A stretch of 64,000 bases of DNA from Janthinobacterium sp. LM6. GTDB lineage: Bacteria > Pseudomonadota > Gammaproteobacteria > Burkholderiales > Burkholderiaceae_D. Below the pieces are notes generated by a model. The model did no database searches. It saw nothing but the letters and a program-made list of their open reading frames with translations, and was not told the DNA's origin. This document shows positions 7,482 to 15,592 of the stretch, one piece after another (the first letter of the stretch is position 1; every line of letters starts with the position of its first letter). The position numbers and the translations under genes were made by a program. The stretch spans positions 3,472,001 to 3,536,000 of the forward strand of contig NZ_CP019510.1 of the NCBI RefSeq assembly GCF_002002885.1, in the 5' to 3' direction.

Positions 7482-7612
7482 TCACCCCCGCGGCCCATCC
7501 GGCAACAACTCCGCCAGCTTGGTCGTCAGCAAGAAACTCGTCTCGCTGAGTTTCTTGCCATGTATCGATAGCCGCCGCACGGGCAGGCGCGACAAGGCCA
7601 GGGGACTTCCTG
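7482..7612 (-). pseudogene. Duplicated C-terminal fragment of a LysR regulator
   Basis: Read on the minus strand this encodes PLALSRLPVRRLSIHGKKL, then SETSFLLTTKLAELLPDGPRG and a stop. It is nearly the same as the C-terminus of the intact LysR at 9713-10594 (PALALSRLPVRRLAIHGKKL and SETSLWLTTRLAELLADGPRG). DNA similarity starts exactly at the stop codon and fades near 7612, where the sequence becomes unrelated. No start or N-terminal part is present. It is a relic left by duplication, or by replacement of a once adjacent LysR paralogue. Confidence 0.75.
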
Positions 7613-7738
7613 AGTTGTGGCTTCCCGCTGATTCACAGCAAAATTCTCGGCTGAATCGGGCTTGCGATGACTGCGACTGCAAAGCGTACTCCGTCGAAAA
7701 GCAATTCTTGAATTCATGCCTGGGAAGTACATCAATGC

Positions 7739-8128
7739 TCAGCTCAGCCTCCCCCGACTGCGGATTGCGGATTGCGGATAGACCATTCTAAAACCATGAT
7801 GCTGAGATTGCATTTTAATGCATAATCCTTGATGGAAATTCTCCTGAGTCAGGTCATCCACAATGCAGTGCAAGTTAACTCCTGGCGGTTGAACGATCAA
7901 TGTCACTTGATAACTTAAAATTTCCTCATTCTCCGCGGAGTAATACGTTTTCATTGCCGTGTTTTTTACATATGCTCCGGCTTTTCTCAATGCTTCATTA
8001 ATCAGGTATGTTATATTATCGTCCAGCGTCACATCCAAATTGTCAGGGCCATTATATTTGCATAGTGTTGAAATTGGAAATTCCACCGCTATTTCAACTT
8101 TTCTTGCATGGTCGCAGTCTATTTTCAT
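7739..8128 (-). CDS. Hypothetical protein
   Basis: 129 residues beginning MKIDCDHARKVEIAVEFPIS. It has an alternating strand pattern, including MKTYYSAENEEILSYQVTLIVQPPG and NLHCIVDDLTQENFHQG. No signal peptide, membrane helix or known motif. GC content is well below the flanking core genes. The last residues (VYPQSAIRSRGRLS) run into the region next to the LysR relic and may be a junction sequence, so the native C-terminus could be altered. Family not recognised. Confidence 0.5.
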   Translation of the reverse strand: MKIDCDHARKVEIAVEFPISTLCKYNGPDNLDVTLDDNITYLINEALRKAGAYVKNTAMKTYYSAENEEILSYQVTLIVQPPGVNLHCIVDDLTQENFHQGLCIKMQSQHHGFRMVYPQSAIRSRGRLS

Positions 8129-8196
8129 TATTGCATGTCCTGCTAGAAATTTAATTTTAAATAACTTTGGCTAATATCAATGGTTTGAATAAAATG

Positions 8197-9414
8197 CTAC
8201 AACTCAAAGGCTGGCGCCGACTCAAGATGCTGCGCGGCAGGGAATGCCTGTACCCGGTAGCGCACTGGATAGCAATCGACTTCCTGCATCAGCTCACCGC
8301 AGATGGCCAATGCATCATTCCATGCCAGCATCTTGGTGGTGCTTTCGCCGCCGGCATCGTCAAGTTCCACCATGGCCACTACATCAGTACGCGGCAGCAG
8401 CGTGTTGACACCGCGGGTCCAGCTTGCCGCAGACGTCACGCGCTGGCCATCTTTTGACTTTATCAACATGCAAGTGGCCACGAAAATATCCTCTCCAATG
8501 CTGTCGTTGACCCGATCCCACTGCTCTTTCTGCAGCTCGTAGTGATGTGCGCGCATTAACTGTTGAAAGTGCGCCAAGGCTCCGGCCACGGCCGCGTCCG
8601 ATGGCTGGAACACGACGATTTTTCCCTGTTCAATGCGATACATGGTGGCCGAGACCAGGCGTCCCTCGTCCTGCACCAGCTGGTCGGCCAGGGAGATCAT
8701 GCGCAATTGCCCCGCTACATTATGTGACGATGCCAGCAGGAGACGTCCACGCGAGGGAATCATCGCCAGCGGTTCGGCGTCTTTGCAGACGCGACTCAGC
8801 AAGTCAGGCAGCAGCAGGCGCGATGAATCATAGTCGTCCTGCCATTCGCCCATCAGCAGTCCATCGCCCAGATCCGTAAAGCTGTATGGCGTGCATTCGC
8901 GCAGATTGTCCATGGCCGCCGTCAGCGCTGCATCGAACGTCACGCCCCATTGCGCCAAGACGGCCTGGCCGACGATGGCCATGTGCGAGTCTGTGTTGTA
9001 AGCCAGCATGATGATCGTATCGTCCTCCAGTGAGCGGTAGGCATCGTTCACTTGCTGGCGCTCTGGCTGGGCCAGCGCCACCAGGCGCAAGTAGTCGCCT
9101 TGTGCCCGGCTGCGTACCACCGGCATCAGGCAGGGTTTGGCTTCGGCAAAGCTGGCAGGCAGGCCGGGCACGACCATGCTGGCCAGATAGTTTTGCAGCA
9201 CTTGCGCGCGCATCTTGCGCGGCGCGGCGCAATAATCGTGATAGGCATTATCCAGATTGAAGATATGCTGACTGTTTTCACCCATTAGAATGCGAAACTG
9301 CTCCGCATCGTAAATCAATTTCTGTACCTGGCCGTCGGCACGCGCTTGGCGCATGACTAGGGAGGCAAAAGAATCTGGCGAGGGACGCGTTCGGAAAAAA
9401 TCGAGTAGATTCAT
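8197..9414 (-). CDS. DUF1444/YtpQ-like protein
   Basis: 405 residues, cytosolic by sequence. The middle resembles YtpQ-type proteins (DUF1444). MRAQVLQNYLASMVVPGLPASFAEAKPCLMPVVRSR corresponds to their region before the repeated P.V+S segment, and MLAYNTDSHMAIVGQAVLAQWGVTFDAALTAAMDNLRE corresponds to their helical WGVSFDEL...A..NL motif. The function of the family is not established. The C-terminal third (SGDL-like LPRTDVVAMVELDDAGGE) is less familiar. The ATG start follows an AT-rich leader containing the IS remnant, so it may have its own promoter around 9430-9500. Confidence 0.5.
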   Translation of the reverse strand: MNLLDFFRTRPSPDSFASLVMRQARADGQVQKLIYDAEQFRILMGENSQHIFNLDNAYHDYCAAPRKMRAQVLQNYLASMVVPGLPASFAEAKPCLMPVVRSRAQGDYLRLVALAQPERQQVNDAYRSLEDDTIIMLAYNTDSHMAIVGQAVLAQWGVTFDAALTAAMDNLRECTPYSFTDLGDGLLMGEWQDDYDSSRLLLPDLLSRVCKDAEPLAMIPSRGRLLLASSHNVAGQLRMISLADQLVQDEGRLVSATMYRIEQGKIVVFQPSDAAVAGALAHFQQLMRAHHYELQKEQWDRVNDSIGEDIFVATCMLIKSKDGQRVTSAASWTRGVNTLLPRTDVVAMVELDDAGGESTTKMLAWNDALAICGELMQEVDCYPVRYRVQAFPAAQHLESAPAFEL

Positions 9415-9564
9415 GGAATTTTTAATTGAAAGATAAAAAGATCATGGCGAATTATAATCGTGATTAACAATGATTGTAATGCGCACTCTTCTTTCAATAA
9501 ACGGGATAAATTCAAATTATATTGTCATGACCAAGGCCAGTGAATTTGTCGATCAATAGTGACC

Positions 9565-9709
9565 TTGTTGCACAAATAAACTCAGTGACTGCTTAAAAAC
9601 TTCGTAGCAACTTTCCAGCCAAAGCATCTTTGATGTTTTGGGGCGAGTGGCGATGTGGACGCAAGTCTTTCGGGTGCTTGCGCATCCAATGTTCTGTATT
9701 AACTACATG
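9565..9709 (-). mobile_element. IS5-type transposase tail and terminus
   Basis: On the minus strand, codons 9709-9593 encode a 38-residue tail (NTEHWMRKHPKDLRPHRHSP, then QNIKDALAGKLLRSF and a stop) whose basic character fits a transposase C-terminus. It is followed by the terminus AGTTTATTTGTGCAACAA (9582-9565), which is identical to the orphan end at 736-753. Upstream, the frame is interrupted exactly at the LysR stop codon, so only the distal end of the element remains. IS family from the end sequence only. Confidence 0.5.
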
Positions 9710-9712
9710 ACC

Positions 9713-10594
9713 TCACCCCCGCGGCCCATCCGCCAACAACTCCGCCAGCCTGGTCGTCAGCCACAAACTCGTCTCGCTGAGCTTTTTCCCATGAATAGCT
9801 AGCCTGCGCACCGGCAGGCGCGACAAGGCCAGCGCAGGGCAGGGCACTTCCTGCAGATAGCCCTTGTAATTGTCGTAATTGGCGATGTTCAGGGGCAGGA
9901 TCGCCCAGCCCAGCTCGTCCGCGACCATTTCCGCGATACTGTAAAAACTGTCGGAAAACCAGACGGCGGGGCTGAAGGCGTGTTCGCGGTTGAGCTCGGA
10001 ATCCATGATCAGCTGGCGGTAGCGGGTCAGCTCGTTGCGGCTCACTTCCTGGCCGTGCGCCATCGGATGGCCTTTGGCCACGAACACGCCTTGCGCCACG
10101 CTGCCGATGTGCTGCTGTTCCAGCACGGGGGAAATCGGGCCGCGGTCGAAGTGAAACGCCACGTCCGCTTGCTGCTGCTCCACGTACTGCGCCACCTCGG
10201 ACGCCGTGGCGTTGAGCATCACCAGTTCCAGCGCAGGGTAGCGCGCCGCCAGCTCTTTTACCAAAGTGCCGATGGCCAGGTAGGGCAGGGCTTCGTCCAG
10301 GGCCAGGGTCAGCTGGGCCTCGGGTGCCTCGCTCAGCAGCTGGGCGCGCAGCTGCAAGCGCTCGGCCTGGCGCAGCAGTTCGCACGCTTCCAGGTGCATC
10401 ACTTTGCCCGCTTCCGTCAGCACGGCGCTGCGGCGCGAACGGTCGAACAGTTCCACGCCGAATTCCGCTTCCAGCAGCCCGATCGAGGTGCTGACCACCG
10501 ATTGCGCGCGGCCCAGCCGGCGCGCCGCGCCCGAAAAAGAACCGGCCGCGACAGCTGCTTCAAAGTAACGCATTTGTTCCAAAGTCCATTGCAT
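9713..10594 (-). CDS. LysR-family transcriptional regulator
   Basis: 293 residues. The N-terminal winged helix is typical: LEQMRYFEAAVAAGSFSGAARRL, then AQSVVSTSIGLLEAEFGVELFDRS, then the VLTEAGK wing. Residues from about 90 on form the periplasmic-binding-like effector domain (LTLALDEALPYLAIGTLVKELAARYPALEL; DELGWAILPLNIA). A GTG three codons upstream is possible, but the ATG at 10594 has AGGTGG at ideal spacing. It is divergent from the GNAT gene at 10692 with about 100 bases between, the usual arrangement for control of a neighbouring target. Its C-terminus is duplicated at 7482-7612. Confidence 0.85.
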   Translation of the reverse strand: MQWTLEQMRYFEAAVAAGSFSGAARRLGRAQSVVSTSIGLLEAEFGVELFDRSRRSAVLTEAGKVMHLEACELLRQAERLQLRAQLLSEAPEAQLTLALDEALPYLAIGTLVKELAARYPALELVMLNATASEVAQYVEQQQADVAFHFDRGPISPVLEQQHIGSVAQGVFVAKGHPMAHGQEVSRNELTRYRQLIMDSELNREHAFSPAVWFSDSFYSIAEMVADELGWAILPLNIANYDNYKGYLQEVPCPALALSRLPVRRLAIHGKKLSETSLWLTTRLAELLADGPRG

Positions 10595-10691
10595 GGCATC
10601 CACCTATCTGTTTTACAGATGGATTTTAACTTGAATGCCATTCAGGGGCGACATAAAATGCATTTACATTTTCAACAACACGAGATCCGCC

Positions 10692-11276
10692 ATGAAAAAC
10701 GCTCAAGCCCATAACCCCGCCATCAGCTTCAGCTGGTGTCACGACGCCACCGCCGAAGATGCGCTGTGCCAGCTCTACCTTGATAACGTCAGCGCCGACT
10801 ATATCTCCCATTCGGAGCTGCAGGGCGAGCGCGCCGATGCGCCCGGCAACTGGCGCGCGGACTTGCCTGAGGTCATCCGTGGCGAAATCCGCGCCGCCCT
10901 GTCGCATGACTGGGCGCATGGTGATTCGACCCTGCTGGCCGTGGCTGCCTTGGGCGACGCCATCGTCGGCATGGCCTTGGTCTCCATCGATACGCGCCAG
11001 CGCGCCTCGAAATCGTTCGCCGCGCTGGACGACCTGGTCTTGCTGCCCTCCGTGCGCGGCAGTGGCATCGGCAGCCAGCTGGTGGAGTGGGTAGCAAGCG
11101 AATTGCGCAGCCACGGCATCGCCCGTTTGTTCCTCGAATGCGGCGCGCACAACCTGACGGCGCAACAATTCTTCAAGGGACGCGGCTTCAAGCAAGTGTC
11201 CGTCGTCATGCTGCGCGAACTCGATGCGCCGGAAGTGACGACCGCCGTGGATGACAAGGATGGCGACCGTGGCTGA
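10692..11276 (+). CDS. GNAT acetyltransferase
   Basis: 194 residues. The GNAT core is DSTLLAVAALGDAIVGMALVSI (strands 2-3), then FAALDDLVLLPSVRGSGIGSQLVEWVASEL, containing the RGSGIG acetyl-CoA loop, then GIARLFLECGAHNLTAQQFFKGRGFKQVSVVML. It is divergent from a LysR regulator and likely controlled by it. The start at 10692 (MKNAQAHNP) is chosen because the open extension upstream has no start signal. The substrate cannot be read from sequence. The following MFS exporter is on the same strand with 120 bases between. Confidence 0.75.
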   Translation: MKNAQAHNPAISFSWCHDATAEDALCQLYLDNVSADYISHSELQGERADAPGNWRADLPEVIRGEIRAALSHDWAHGDSTLLAVAALGDAIVGMALVSIDTRQRASKSFAALDDLVLLPSVRGSGIGSQLVEWVASELRSHGIARLFLECGAHNLTAQQFFKGRGFKQVSVVMLRELDAPEVTTAVDDKDGDRG

Positions 11277-11395
11277 CGCCCGCCGCCCCCGACCAGCCCA
11301 GGCCCGTGGCAGCCTGGAACGTAAATATTTGCGCAGCACCAAATTCATCCACACCGACAGTTGTTAAAAATTACACTAAAATCCATGAGTTGTTT

Positions 11396-12883
11396 ATGCA
11401 TCCAATGAAAAAATGGCTGACGCTGGCCATCGTCTCCAGCGCCTTGTTCCTCATCGTGGTCGACATGACCGTGCTCTACACCGCCTTGCCCGCGCTGACG
11501 CGCGACTTGCAGGCCACTTCCTCGCAAAAACTGTGGATCATCAACGTGTACGCGCTGGTCGTCTCCGGTCTGTTGCCCGGCCTCGGCACCCTCGGTGACC
11601 GCTTGAGCCACAAACCCGTTTTCCTTGCCGGTCTGGCCGTGTTCGGCGTCGCCTCGCTGTGCGCCGCGTTTTCGCCCGCGCCGGAACTGTTGATTTTTTC
11701 GCGCATCCTGCTGGCCATCGGTGCCGCCTTGATGATGCCGGCCACCTTGTCCATCATCCGCCTGACCTTTACGGACAACCGCGAGCGCTCGTTCGCCATC
11801 GGCGTGTGGGCGGCCATCGCTTCCGGCGGCGCCGCGTTCGGCCCCGTGCTCGGTGGTTTCCTGATGGAACATTACTGGTGGGGTTCCGTCTTCCTGATCA
11901 ACGTGCCCATCGTCCTGCTGACCCTGGTGCTGGCCACCGTCGTCCTGCCGAAACGGGCCGGTAACCGCGACAAGCCGTGGGACTTGAAGGGTTCGCTGCA
12001 AATCATGATGGGTCTGCTTGGCGGCGTGTATGCGATCAAGGAACTGGGCAAGCCGCAGCCGTCGTATGCGCTGGCCGCCTTTGCTTTCGCCGTGGGCGCC
12101 TTCTTCATGCTGAAATTCGTGCGCCGCCAGAAGCGGCAAGCCAGGCCGCTGATCGACTTCGCCCTGTTCCGCGAACTGCCGTTTTCCAGCGCCGTGGCCG
12201 CCGCCATGGTGGCGTCCGCCGCCCTGATCGGCATGGAACTGGCGCTGAGCCAGCACATGCAGCTGGTGCGTGAATTGTCGCCGCTGGAAGCGGGCTTGCT
12301 GCTGTTGCCGCTGCCGCTGGCGTCCGTGTTTGCCGGACCGCTGACGGGTTTCATGCTGCCGCGCGCCGACAAGGCCAAGGTCTTGTGGGGTTCGCTGCTG
12401 CTGTCCGGTATCGGCATGGCATCGTATCTGCTGCTGCATGACGCCGCCGTCTCGGCCCAGGTGGCCAGCCTGGTAATTCTGGGCCTGGGCCTGGGCGCCG
12501 TCATGACGGCCGCGTCCAGCGCCGTGATGCTGAACGTGGCGCCGCAACAGGCCGGCATGGCCGCCTCGATCGAGGAAGTGTCGTATGAACTGGGCGCCGT
12601 GATCGGCGTGACCGTGCTGGGCACGATTTTGTCGGCCGTCTACAGCGCCACGCTGGTGATCCCGGAAAGCGCGGGCCTGCTGCCGAACGCCCACGACACC
12701 CTCGACGCGGCGCTGCTGGCCGCAGAACAGTTACCGGCCGAACTGGGCCTGCAAGTATCGGAACTGGCCCGCTCGGCCTTCGACAAGGCATTTATTGTCG
12801 TGCTGGCAACGGCATCCGCCATCCTGATGGCGGCCGCCGCTACCATCCGCCACCTGCATCTGCGGGCGCGCCGCGCGGTTTAA
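11396..12883 (+). CDS. MFS drug exporter, SmvA/QacA type (DHA2)
   Basis: 495 residues with about 14 predicted membrane helices, as in the DHA2 drug:proton antiporters. The first helix carries SSALFLIVVDMTVLYTALPALTRDL (the Asp-containing motif D1). This is followed by QKLWIINVYALVVSGLLPGLGTLGDRLSHK, with motif A GxLaDrxGrkr in its SmvA form. RILLAIGAALMMPATLSIIR is motif C-like. It resembles SmvA and QacA, which export quaternary ammonium compounds and methyl viologen. The Met at 11396 is used; MKK at 11405 is an alternative. Inner membrane. It may be co-regulated with the GNAT upstream. Confidence 0.85.
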   Translation: MHPMKKWLTLAIVSSALFLIVVDMTVLYTALPALTRDLQATSSQKLWIINVYALVVSGLLPGLGTLGDRLSHKPVFLAGLAVFGVASLCAAFSPAPELLIFSRILLAIGAALMMPATLSIIRLTFTDNRERSFAIGVWAAIASGGAAFGPVLGGFLMEHYWWGSVFLINVPIVLLTLVLATVVLPKRAGNRDKPWDLKGSLQIMMGLLGGVYAIKELGKPQPSYALAAFAFAVGAFFMLKFVRRQKRQARPLIDFALFRELPFSSAVAAAMVASAALIGMELALSQHMQLVRELSPLEAGLLLLPLPLASVFAGPLTGFMLPRADKAKVLWGSLLLSGIGMASYLLLHDAAVSAQVASLVILGLGLGAVMTAASSAVMLNVAPQQAGMAASIEEVSYELGAVIGVTVLGTILSAVYSATLVIPESAGLLPNAHDTLDAALLAAEQLPAELGLQVSELARSAFDKAFIVVLATASAILMAAAATIRHLHLRARRAV

Positions 12884-12887
12884 GTGC

Positions 12888-13946
12888 TCAACGACTGAGC
12901 AGCGGCGCCACCTGGTCGCGCAAGACCGTCCATTGGGCGTCTTGCACGGCCTGGTTGGGGTCGTGGCCGGCCCGTTTTACCAGGGTAAAGCTCTTGTAGG
13001 GCGCCGTGATGCTGTCGAAATACGTGCGCGCGATGACGGGCGAGGTCAGCAAGTCCGCTTCGCCCATGATGAAAAACACGGGCAAGTCGAAGCGCGTGCC
13101 CAGCGCGGGCAGGTCGACCTTGGCAAACATGCCGTCGCCGCGCATGCCGATGAACTGGATGTACGAGTAGTCATCGGCCGCCTCGGCATCGGCCAGCGCT
13201 TGCGGCGTGGCATAGAACGGCGCCGGCTGCCACCAGTGCTTGGGCGGCGCATCCGTTGCCAATCCCTCATATTTGCGGTCGAAGCGGCGCAGGATGCCGA
13301 AGTTGCGCGGATCGGTCCATGGCGGCGCACCGAGCGCCGCCAGCTTGTCCACCGTGGCGGTATCGCCGGCCGCTTGCGCCAGCGCAAGCACTTCCCGGTA
13401 CATGCCGGTTTCGTTGTCGCGCGCATTGACCACTTGCGCCGTGCCGATATACGCGTGGAACAGGTCCGGCTGCGCCTTGGCCATGTGCACGCCCAGGATC
13501 GAACCCCAGGAACTGCCCATCAAAATGACCTTGTCCTTGCCCAGGTGCTGCTGCAGATAGCGGGCCACGGCGATGCCGTCGTCGCGCATCTGTTCCAGCG
13601 TCAAGGGGATATCTTCCGTCGGGCGCTGTTTCGAGTAGGTCATGCCCGCGCCGCGCTGGTCCCATTGCACCAGCGTGTAGTGGCGTTCCCAGCCCGCATA
13701 GATGGCGTCCGCAAACGGACTCAAGGCATTGCCGGGGCCGCCATGGATGAACAGGATCACGTGATTGCCGCAGGCGGCGCCCGTGATCGTGATCCATTGC
13801 CCGATGCCGTTGATCGGCACATAGCCCTGTTCGCGCACGGCTTGCGCAGGCGAGGCGCAGATGGTGCCGGCGGAAAAAGCGGGTTCGGCTGCCTGGACAA
13901 GCCCCAGGCAGGACAGTAGTGAAAGTACTGAACAGATTTTGCGCAT
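12888..13946 (-). CDS. Exported alpha/beta hydrolase, prolyl-aminopeptidase-like (S33)
   Basis: 352 residues with a signal peptide (MRKICSVLSLLSCLGLVQAA). The S33-type oxyanion motif HGGPGNAL lies near residue 85. DQRGAGMTYS follows, and the nucleophile elbow is GSSWGS. The acid lies in IMGEADLLTS and the catalytic His in KRAGHDPNQ. This is the proline iminopeptidase-like group, although exported members often act on other amides or esters. It converges with the MFS exporter with only 4 bases between the stops. It is followed upstream by a second, unrelated exported hydrolase on the same strand. Confidence 0.75.
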   Translation of the reverse strand: MRKICSVLSLLSCLGLVQAAEPAFSAGTICASPAQAVREQGYVPINGIGQWITITGAACGNHVILFIHGGPGNALSPFADAIYAGWERHYTLVQWDQRGAGMTYSKQRPTEDIPLTLEQMRDDGIAVARYLQQHLGKDKVILMGSSWGSILGVHMAKAQPDLFHAYIGTAQVVNARDNETGMYREVLALAQAAGDTATVDKLAALGAPPWTDPRNFGILRRFDRKYEGLATDAPPKHWWQPAPFYATPQALADAEAADDYSYIQFIGMRGDGMFAKVDLPALGTRFDLPVFFIMGEADLLTSPVIARTYFDSITAPYKSFTLVKRAGHDPNQAVQDAQWTVLRDQVAPLLSR

Positions 13947-14011
13947 ATTATCCTGACAGAATGTTCCATAACGACGATGCATCGGGAAAACGTTCAACCC
14001 GAAAGCAGAAA

Positions 14012-14042
14012 CTGGGGTCGGACCCTGAGGGGCCGACCCCAG
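14012..14042. repeat. Dispersed palindromic repeat, copy 1
   Basis: CTGGGGTCGG (14012-14021) pairs with CCGACCCCAG (14033-14042) around ACCCTGAGGGG. A closely related palindrome lies at 31446-31472. Both are in intergenic DNA beside a gene end. This looks like a REP-type element. Confidence 0.6.
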
Positions 14043-14064
14043 ACCTTGCCTTGGAGTTTAATAC

Positions 14065-15507
14065 TTACAATGTGCAATCCTGTGCCGCTTTGCCGGCAAT
14101 AAAGCGGGTGCTGGCTTGCTCAAAACAGGCTGGCGCCGTCCACAGGATGAAATGCGGGGCGTTGTGCACGGTGGACAGGGCTGCCTTGCCGGCCTTGTGT
14201 TGCGTCAAGGCCTGCACTTGCGCCTGCGCGCCCGCGTAGGGCGTCTTCGGGTCCAGCGTGCCCTGCAGTACCAAAGTGGGCGGCACCTTTGCCGGCAAGG
14301 CGCCGAAATAGGCGTCGCGCGGGTAGGTGGGTAAGCCGCCGCCCAGCAGGATGCGGGGCAGGGGACTGGTCAACAGCAAGTCCGCCTCTTCACGGTCGAG
14401 GTCGGCAGCCGTCCAGTTGGGGCGCAACGATGGCTGCAGAGTGTTTTCCGAATTGCTGATGATGCTGACCAGCGGAATCGACAGCGGCGACTGGGGATAG
14501 CTGCCCAGCCCGGCCGCCGCCTGCGTCAACGTGGCGCGCACGGACGCCAGCTCCCCATCCTTGCCCTGGTCCAGCTCGCGCAGCAGGTAGGGGATGCGGG
14601 CGCGGGCGGCCGGCACGTCGAGCATGCCGCCGAGGAAGTGCTTCAGGTTCTTGCCGGGGATCTTCGCCAGCAGCGCGGGATCGGCTTGCGCCTTGTCCAG
14701 CACGCGGCGGTACAAGGTGGCGGCCGGCTCACCCAATGCCGCATGGCAAGCCGCATCCGCGTCGCAGCGGGCCAGCACCTGCATGCCGACCTGGTTGACC
14801 ACGTGCGAGCGCTGGCTCAAGTCCCAGCGCGCATCCGTCTGCGGCGGCACCAGCGAATCGAAAATGACGCCCTGGACGGGCAGCGGCCCCAGCTGCAGGG
14901 TGCGCAAGACCAGCTGCGTGCCGTACGACACACTGTATACATACACGGGCGGCTGCTTGCGCTTGCTCCGTTCGCCCTCGATCAAGGCTTGCAGGTCGCG
15001 TGCGGCCATCGTGATGGAAAACTGCGCCGCGTATTCCGGCATCAGATTGATGCCCTTGAAGCAGCTGGCCCATTCGGCACCGGCCAGCGCGCGGCCGCCG
15101 GGACTTTGTTCCGATTCCTCCACCTTGCACAGGCGCGACGAATGGCCGGTGCCGCGATGGTCGGGGATGAGGAATTCAAAGCCGGGAAAGCTGCGGCGCA
15201 AGGTGGGCAGCAAGCTGTAGAACGAGGCGCCCGATTCGCCGGGGCCGCCCGCCACCAGCCACAGCGTGCCCTTGGCGGGCTTGCCGGCAGGCACGTCGGC
15301 CGCAATCTTGCGCACGAAGACGTGCATGGCGTCCGGATCACCGATGCCGCGGCCCTGGGCATCGTAGCTGCCGGGCACGTTCAAACCCGAGCACAGGCTG
15401 CCGGGCATGGCCGTATCGGAGCAGGGGGTAAAGTACATCGGTTCGGCATGCAGGGAGGTGCCAGCCAGCAAAGTGGCCAGCAGGGTCAGGCGGGGCAGGA
15501 AGGTCAT
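14065..15507 (-). CDS. Exported alpha/beta hydrolase with TAP-like C-terminal domain
   Basis: 480 residues with a signal peptide (LTLLATLLAGTSLHA). The N-terminal hydrolase fold has GTLWLVAGGPGESGASF (oxyanion loop), FLIPDHRGTGHSS and a nucleophile elbow VSYGTQ. The C-terminus (PTLVLQGTLDPKTPYAGAQAQ with the acid, and NAPHFILWTAPACFEQ with the His) is the TAP-like domain of tripeptidyl aminopeptidase relatives. Its size agrees with that family. Likely periplasmic or secreted, cleaving peptides or esters. Six Cys residues suggest disulfides. It is on the same strand as the S33-like hydrolase but separated from it by the palindromic repeat. Confidence 0.75.
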   Translation of the reverse strand: MTFLPRLTLLATLLAGTSLHAEPMYFTPCSDTAMPGSLCSGLNVPGSYDAQGRGIGDPDAMHVFVRKIAADVPAGKPAKGTLWLVAGGPGESGASFYSLLPTLRRSFPGFEFLIPDHRGTGHSSRLCKVEESEQSPGGRALAGAEWASCFKGINLMPEYAAQFSITMAARDLQALIEGERSKRKQPPVYVYSVSYGTQLVLRTLQLGPLPVQGVIFDSLVPPQTDARWDLSQRSHVVNQVGMQVLARCDADAACHAALGEPAATLYRRVLDKAQADPALLAKIPGKNLKHFLGGMLDVPAARARIPYLLRELDQGKDGELASVRATLTQAAAGLGSYPQSPLSIPLVSIISNSENTLQPSLRPNWTAADLDREEADLLLTSPLPRILLGGGLPTYPRDAYFGALPAKVPPTLVLQGTLDPKTPYAGAQAQVQALTQHKAGKAALSTVHNAPHFILWTAPACFEQASTRFIAGKAAQDCTL

Positions 15508-15592
15508 CGGCTACTTTGGCGAAGGTGGAGATCAAGCGCCAAAGTAGCGTTTTTTACAGCAATTGTCCAGATGGAAATATTTCTGCGCGGGA

